A stretch of DNA of 18,589 nt from positions 1 through 18,589 of the forward strand of contig CAJTLE010000050.1 in the NCBI GenBank assembly GCA_910577085.1, written 5' to 3'. The first letter of the stretch is position 1. Each line of letters begins with the position of its first letter. The translations under genes were made by a program, and so were the position numbers. The stretch is from an uncultured Allobaculum sp. Its GTDB lineage: Bacteria > Bacillota_I > Bacilli_A > Erysipelotrichales > Erysipelotrichaceae. Of the stretch, positions 15,643 to 18,589 are shown in pieces. The notes beneath the pieces were generated by a model. It was not told the DNA's origin. It saw nothing but the letters and a program-made list of their open reading frames with translations, and made no database searches.

Positions 15643-15672
15643 CGTGCTCATATTGTATTCGTAATATGCACG
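15643..15672 (-). promoter_or_regulatory. Imperfect inverted repeat, possible AbiEi operator
   Basis: On the - strand CGTGCATATT and AATATGAGCACG form a 10-bp inverted repeat with a 2-nt bulge and an 8-nt loop. It lies just upstream of the AbiEi-like ribosome site. A TTGATG/TATTAC promoter candidate with an 18-base spacer overlaps its edge. AbiEi proteins are known to repress their own promoters through inverted repeats, which fits this position. Confidence 0.4.
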
Positions 15673-15750
15673 ATAGACGAACGCCATCAACTGTGTGCTT
15701 CTCTTCTTTCTACGTTAGACGTACCGTATTGGTTATCAAACTAGGGCGAA

Positions 15751-15775
15751 TACCCCATGGCTTGCCATGGGTGTA
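15751..15775. mobile_element. IS200/IS605-like terminal hairpin (orphan end)
   Basis: TACCCCATGGC and GCCATGGGTGTA fold into an 11-bp stem with a single unpaired T (15772) and a tiny loop. Subterminal hairpins with an extrahelical T are what IS200/IS605 TnpA transposases recognise, for example in IS608. No tnpA or tnpB gene is visible nearby and no second end was found, so this may be a solo end, a decayed element or a non-autonomous palindrome-associated element. Confidence 0.35.
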
Positions 15776-15777
15776 AA

Positions 15778-15820
15778 TGTCAACTGAAAAGTTGCGTAAT
15801 TTTCGGTTAAAAAGTTGACA
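15778..15820. repeat. 8-bp inverted repeat next to IS-like hairpin
   Basis: TGTCAACT (15778-15785) pairs perfectly with AGTTGACA (15813-15820). Inside it GAAAA and TTTTC can pair as well. It lies three bases after the IS200/IS605-like hairpin and could be part of the same structure, such as a guide-RNA-type end. Function is unknown. Confidence 0.3.
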
Positions 15821-15971
15821 GTTGCTGATGAGAACAACTGCTAAATATTCAATAACTTTTTTGTGCTTTGTCGATAACCACATTGATCGTGATGTGACCA
15901 TGTTATACCTTGGAGGATTGCTGTCCCCTTCCTTCTGTCTAGTAAATAAAATATCCTTTCATTTTCATCAG

Positions 15972-16013
15972 AAGTCAGTCTGACTTTTAATACGTAATCA
16001 CGTATGGTATAAT
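15972..16013 (+). promoter_or_regulatory. hicAB promoter with overlapping operator-like repeats
   Basis: TGGTATAAT (16005-16013) is a perfect extended -10 element, 20 bases upstream of hicA. No good -35 is present, as expected for extended -10 promoters. Two inverted repeats overlap the region: AAGTCA-GTC-TGACTT (15972-15986) and TACGT-AATC-ACGTA (15991-16004). HicB antitoxins typically bind such sites and repress their own operon. Confidence 0.6.
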
Positions 16014-16033
16014 AGTCATGTAAGGAGAAGAAG

Positions 16034-16216
16034 ATGACGGACAAGAAATTGCTTAAACTATTGGAGGCAAATGGCTGGGTTATCGTTAGTACACGTGGAT
16101 CCCATCATAAATTACAGCATCCTGACAATCCACAAACCATCATCCTTCCTGTTCATGGCAAAGACATGAAAAAGGGCTTGGAATCAAAAATCTTGAAGCA
16201 GGCAGGTCTGAAATAA
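16034..16216 (+). CDS. hicA: HicA-type mRNA interferase toxin
   Basis: HicA toxins are small double-stranded-RNA-binding-fold proteins that cleave mRNA independently of ribosomes when freed from HicB. The 60-residue product has the full family layout: KKLLKLLEANGWVIVSTRGS, the catalytic GSHHKLQHP (residues 22-30, His24 being the conserved histidine), PQTIILPVHGKDMKKG and the terminal SKILKQAGL helix. AAGGAG lies just upstream of the ATG, and an extended -10 promoter lies 20 bases upstream. hicB follows 45 bases downstream, giving the common toxin-first order. The catalytic residues are intact, so the pair may be active. Confidence 0.93.
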   Translation: MTDKKLLKLLEANGWVIVSTRGSHHKLQHPDNPQTIILPVHGKDMKKGLESKILKQAGLK

Positions 16217-16261
16217 GCCCTATCTTCCTTCATCTTTTCCATTATTACGGAGGCATGCACT

Positions 16262-16645
16262 ATGTTATTTATGTATCCCGCTTATTTCCACAAAGAAACA
16301 GATGGCTACTGGGTTGAGTTTCCAGATCTCGATGGCGTCTATTCCCAAGGAGATAATTTCACTGAAGCCTACAAGAATGCTCAAGAAGCATTAGAGTTAT
16401 ATCTTTCAAGCACAGTTGCTGAAGGTAAAGATTTAGCGCACTCTTCTGAAATGGATTCAATAGATTCTATTGAAGATGGATTTACCAATGTAGTGTCTGT
16501 TGATTTTGATCCATACAAAGATTTGAACAAATCGGTTAAGAAAACCTTATCTATTCCCTCTTGGCTTAACGATAAAGCATTATCAATGGGGCTTAACTTT
16601 TCCAAAGTTCTTCAGGAGGCTCTCCTGGAAAAAATTACACAATAG
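16262..16645 (+). CDS. hicB: HicB-type antitoxin
   Basis: The 127-residue antitoxin starts with the partial RNase H-like HicB domain (about 3-65): YPAYFHKETDGYWVEFPDLDG, then YSQGDNFTEAYKNAQEALELYL, the region that masks HicA. A linker follows. The C-terminal segment KKTLSIPSWLNDKALSMG plus LNFSKVLQEALLEKI (about 93-126) resembles a ribbon-helix-helix DNA-binding domain used for autoregulation, so this is the longer, DNA-binding type of HicB. GGAGG (about 16249-16253) lies eight bases before the ATG. It is the second gene of the hicA-hicB operon and ends well before a strong terminator at 16797. It should bind the inverted repeats upstream of hicA. Confidence 0.93.
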   Translation: MLFMYPAYFHKETDGYWVEFPDLDGVYSQGDNFTEAYKNAQEALELYLSSTVAEGKDLAHSSEMDSIDSIEDGFTNVVSVDFDPYKDLNKSVKKTLSIPSWLNDKALSMGLNFSKVLQEALLEKITQ

Positions 16646-16796
16646 CATTCTCGTACGGCAATTTTCAGGTTTTATAACTTGAACTCCCGATAATTTTATT
16701 ACTTGCAGCAGAACTTTGTTTCGTGAATCAAAGTACAGGAAAAATATTTCCGGATAAATCCAATATTCTTTACCTGAACAATTCATCAAAACCGAT

Positions 16797-16840
16797 AAAT
16801 GGCCGGAAACACCTTTAAAGAACGTGTTTCCGGCCATTTT
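16797..16840 (+). terminator. Strong terminator, hicAB unit
   Basis: A perfect 16-bp stem (16797-16812 with 16824-16839) with an 11-nt loop is followed by T residues. The stem begins with AAA and ends with TTT, so it can also act on the opposite strand. It lies about 150 bases after hicB. Confidence 0.85.
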
Positions 16841-16877
16841 GCTTTTCACCAAACAGGTGTAAATCGTTCATCATTCC

Positions 16878-16893
16878 TGTACAACATTGTACA
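16878..16893. repeat. TGTACAA-CA-TTGTACA palindrome
   Basis: A perfect 7-bp inverted repeat with a 2-base centre, of the size and symmetry of a dimeric repressor site. It lies between two terminators, with no gene directly downstream. Confidence 0.4.
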
Positions 16894-16926
16894 AAAGCGA
16901 CGAAAAGTGCAGCTACTGCCAAAATC

Positions 16927-16965
16927 AGGGGGGAGAAACACTTAGGCTTCTCTCACCCCTTTTTT
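16927..16965 (+). terminator. Terminator-like hairpin with T run
   Basis: An AGGGG...GAGA arm (from 16927) pairs with TCTC...CCCCT (to 16960) with small internal mismatches, followed by a run of T residues (16960-16965). No gene lies directly upstream, so it may end a small RNA or be a back-up terminator. Confidence 0.55.
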
Positions 16966-17109
16966 ATAGGTTTGACGCACTTTCCGTCTTAGGTTTTTGG
17001 AAGCACAATCCTCATTTATGTATTGCACAGACGCTTATGGTAAACAAAAAATGCCCTCGCATTTGTCAATCGTGCAGAATTTTTAAATTCCAGGATAGAA
17101 GGTGGAAAA

Positions 17110-17143
17110 CGCCCCGCTAAACCGCAAATCGTTTAGTGAGGCG
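17110..17143. repeat. Imperfect 13-bp hairpin
   Basis: The arms 17110-17122 and 17131-17143 pair at 11 standard positions plus one G-T wobble, with one C/A mismatch and an 8-nt loop. The sequence after it is TGTGTGTGTTT, so it could be a weak + strand terminator. Its role is unknown. Confidence 0.4.
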
Positions 17144-17376
17144 TGTGTGTGTTTAATGCATTAAGTTGATACTTTTAGACCTGATAAAGTCACAATGGCA
17201 AGAAAATAAAGATGAAATTTCAATCCATAATTATGCTTCTGTAGCAATTTATTTTTGATAAATACAGTTATGCTGGTCTATTTACATCTGGCTGTGAATC
17301 TTTTGAATATGTTCAATGGATGTTCCTAAAATCCCTGCGATATATGCAGTCTCCCGTCCACCCATTCGGAAATAGT

Positions 17377-17413
17377 TACGAATTGCCTGATTCGTATTGT
17401 CTTTCACTTTTTT
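17377..17413 (-). promoter_or_regulatory. Candidate programmed -1 frameshift site
   Basis: Read on the - strand, the zero-frame codons GAA AAA AAG TGA contain the heptamer A AAA AAG (17407-17413), the classic bacterial -1 slippery site used in dnaX and several IS genes. The stop follows at once. Ten bases later a perfect 7-bp stem TACGAAT/ATTCGTA with a 6-nt loop begins (17377-17396). A -1 slip would add 41 residues that look like a family C-terminal domain. Confidence 0.45.
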
Positions 17414-17444
17414 TCAGCATCGACTTTTGCACGTTCAGTCTCAT

Positions 17445-17535
17445 CTTTTGCATCGGCTTTTACACGCTCAGTCTCAGCTTTTGCATCGGCTTTTACACGC
17501 TCAGTCTCAGCTTTTGCATCGGCTTTTACACGCTC
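17445..17535. repeat. 33-bp tandem repeat encoding a coiled coil
   Basis: A 33-bp unit starting CTTTTGCATCGGCTTTTACA (+ strand) occurs at 17445-17477 and 17478-17510 and partly at 17511-17535. A degenerate copy precedes it. On the - strand it encodes 11-residue repeats of the type AETERVKADAK in the Rpn-like protein. Copy number could vary by slippage. Confidence 0.75.
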
Positions 17536-18382
17536 AACTTCTGCTTTTGCTTCGGCTATTTCCTTTTCTGTAGCTTCTTCAACCATTTCTTCAACTATTT
17601 CATCAAGCAGTTCTTTGAAAGCACTTGTCATAATTTTTCGTCCTTTCTTCTTTTTTTTGAGGAGAGTTTCTACTTCACGTAAAGCAGGCATCTTGATTTT
17701 GTCTGGATCTGTACAGCGAAGGTCACGCATCAGGTCACCAAGTGGGTCATTGCCATCCTACAACGCGTCGACCACATATAGGTGAGAATGCGTGCTGCGA
17801 ATTCTTCTTCCGTGCTGATTGTCAATGACTTTACAGATTTCGTAAAGGACAACTGGATCGCTGTCGAAAATTTTTTCCTTGGTATCTGTCCAGTACCGCT
17901 GATTTGTAATGAAGATGACCCAGGTATGTTTCAATTCACTATATTCCTGGCCAGAACGAAGGCTGGCTTTGATCATGAACGAACTGTAAGTTTCAAGTCT
18001 CGCAAACGAAAGAGGAGGTGACATCTGAAATTCAAGGTTGTACTTCTGGCCATCGCCATCGATCGCAACTATATCCATAACCGCAGAGTGGGCGCCAAGC
18101 TCTTTTAGATCTTTCTGGTACCTGACTGAGACCACGATTAATCCTGGCTTTTTGAGAATTCTTCGCAGGATTGTCTGAACAATCTCAATTTTCTGCTTCT
18201 TTGTGCAGTTGCTGAAAATCGCACGATTGAACACATCGTCACGAAAGCATGCTTTCGCAAGCAATTGGTTGATTTTTTGTTGGCGAAACAGCTCTTGATT
18301 TAGAACTGCTTCTGTTTGTTTTAGTAGGTTCTTCATGATTTTTTCTATCCTTTTGACCAATGTCATTAAGTTAAGTAAGCTC

Positions 18383-18436
18383 AGGCTTCTAGCCGTCAGT
18401 TCTCTGATGGCGAGAAGTCTTTTTCGTTTTTGTAGG
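18383..18436 (+). terminator. Long hairpin with T run upstream of the Rpn-like gene
   Basis: The arms 18383-18399 and 18404-18420 form a 17-position stem with one mismatch and two G-T wobbles over a TTCT loop, followed by TTTTCGTTTTTG. As read on the + strand this is a good terminator, but no + strand gene precedes it in the window. On the - strand it lies in the leader of the Rpn-like gene, where it could insulate it from outside transcription. Confidence 0.55.
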
Positions 18437-18533
18437 CCATTTTAGACGTTTTCGAAAAATGGACCAGTTTCATACACTTCTAAAAATTTCTTCAAATTTC
18501 AAAAATGCAATCCGAATCAGATAGTTGACAAAT

Positions 18534-18562
18534 CGGCGACGCTGCGCGGCCGCGGAGCGGCC
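18534..18562. other. Short GC-rich patch with hairpin
   Basis: About 29 bases of nearly pure G+C with a GGCCG/CGGCC hairpin (18548-18552/18558-18562) and a GCGGCCGC palindrome (18546-18553) lie in a strongly AT-rich surrounding. TTGACA (18525-18530) precedes it without a matching -10. The window ends too soon to tell what it belongs to. Confidence 0.35.
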
Positions 18563-18589
18563 AATTAGGTGAGGGTTTTGAAAGGACCT

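Larger units (their letters stand above)
15627..16033. other. Divergent intergenic region between AbiEi-like gene and hicA
   Basis: This stretch carries the promoter regions of two divergent antitoxin/toxin genes, an IS200/IS605-like hairpin (15751-15775), a second inverted repeat (15778-15820) and the hicAB promoter. Small open frames on the - strand here (15710-15901, 15841-16044) have no ribosome sites or motifs and are not called. Confidence 0.5.
16646..17281. other. Gene-poor region with several hairpins
   Basis: No gene is supported. The + strand open frame at 16887-17120 runs through a terminator hairpin and has no family-like features. The region contains a 16-bp terminator (16797-16840), a perfect TGTACAA/TTGTACA palindrome (16878-16893), a second hairpin with a T run (16927-16965), a third hairpin (17110-17143) and a 12-bp palindrome TTAATGCATTAA (17153-17164). 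A small RNA gene ending at 16965 is possible, but I cannot locate a convincing promoter. Confidence 0.5.
17282..18336 (-). pseudogene. Rpn family / PD-(D/E)XK nuclease, disrupted by amber stop and frameshift
   Basis: Rpn-type proteins (PD-(D/E)XK nuclease family transposases, PF12784 type) are mobile-element-like DNA endonucleases. I start at the Met at 18336, MKNLLKQTEAVLN, because AAAGGAT lies upstream. An in-frame Met ten codons earlier (18366) lacks a ribosome site. Residues about 80-110 hold the nuclease core: AVMDIVAIDGDGQKYNLEFQ, with Asp88, Glu102 and Gln104. The frame meets TAG at 17758-17760 after HSHLYVVDAL. It stays open in the same frame through DGNDPLGDLMRDLRCTDPD, a family-like segment, and a Glu/Lys/Ala coiled coil of 11-residue repeats, then stops at TGA 17404-17406. 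The natural-looking C-terminus (RNYFRMGGRETAYIAGILG..., to TAA 17282-17284) continues only in the -1 frame. Two lesions suggest decay. Recoding at the second is possible. Confidence 0.7.

Noticed and set aside
16887..17120. 77-codon + strand frame with several Cys residues, resembling a zinc-binding protein
   Set aside because: It contains a terminator hairpin with T run (16927-16965), and its Cys spacing does not match any family I know.
17430..17540. CRISPR array
   Set aside because: The 33-bp units are contiguous without spacers and encode a continuous coiled coil on the - strand.
17320..17682. 120-codon Phe/Cys-rich + strand frame suggesting a membrane protein
   Set aside because: It is the antisense of the Lys/Glu/Ala repeat tail of the Rpn-like gene, and its repeats are the mirror of that coiled coil.

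Overview
The window looks like chromosomal DNA from a low-to-moderate G+C Gram-positive bacterium (Bacillota). Strong purine-rich Shine-Dalgarno sites, many rho-independent terminators, a LytR-CpsA-Psr (LCP) wall-ligase, a membrane-anchored C39-like protease and a secreted DUF5648-type repeat protein all point that way. An Erysipelotrichales-like commensal is my best guess by general resemblance; I could not test it by search.

Left to centre (940-10556, all + strand) is a cell-surface block of mostly single-gene units separated by terminators. In order it holds a secreted protein with a Pro/Ser/Lys-rich linker and three C-terminal YRLYNPN...HFYT...GW repeats, an LCP glycopolymer ligase, a membrane-anchored papain-like C39 protease, a probable 34-residue membrane peptide lying directly on a strong promoter, a GT-B (GT4-like) glycosyltransferase and two GT-A (GT2) glycosyltransferases of the rhamnosyltransferase type.

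Centre-right (10879-14856, + strand) is a complete dTDP-L-rhamnose pathway in the order rfbA-rfbC-rfbB-rfbD (rmlA-C-B-D). The genes are separated by spacers of 139-235 bases that contain nested hairpins. Together these genes can make dTDP-L-rhamnose, transfer rhamnose and other sugars to a wall polysaccharide, and attach the product to peptidoglycan through the LCP protein. No polymerase, flippase or ABC exporter is in the window, so the cluster is incomplete here.

The right end (about 15050-18589) is accessory DNA. It contains an AbiEi-like antitoxin gene on the - strand without its AbiEii toxin partner, an IS200/IS605-like hairpin with an unpaired T, a complete hicA-hicB toxin-antitoxin pair with an extended -10 promoter overlapping inverted repeats, a gene-poor hairpin-rich stretch, and a - strand Rpn/PD-(D/E)XK nuclease gene. 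That last gene is broken by an in-frame amber codon. Its C-terminal part then continues only through a -1 frameshift at an A AAA AAG heptamer followed by a stem-loop. It is most simply a decaying pseudogene, but the arrangement matches a programmed frameshift site and is the most interesting single observation here.
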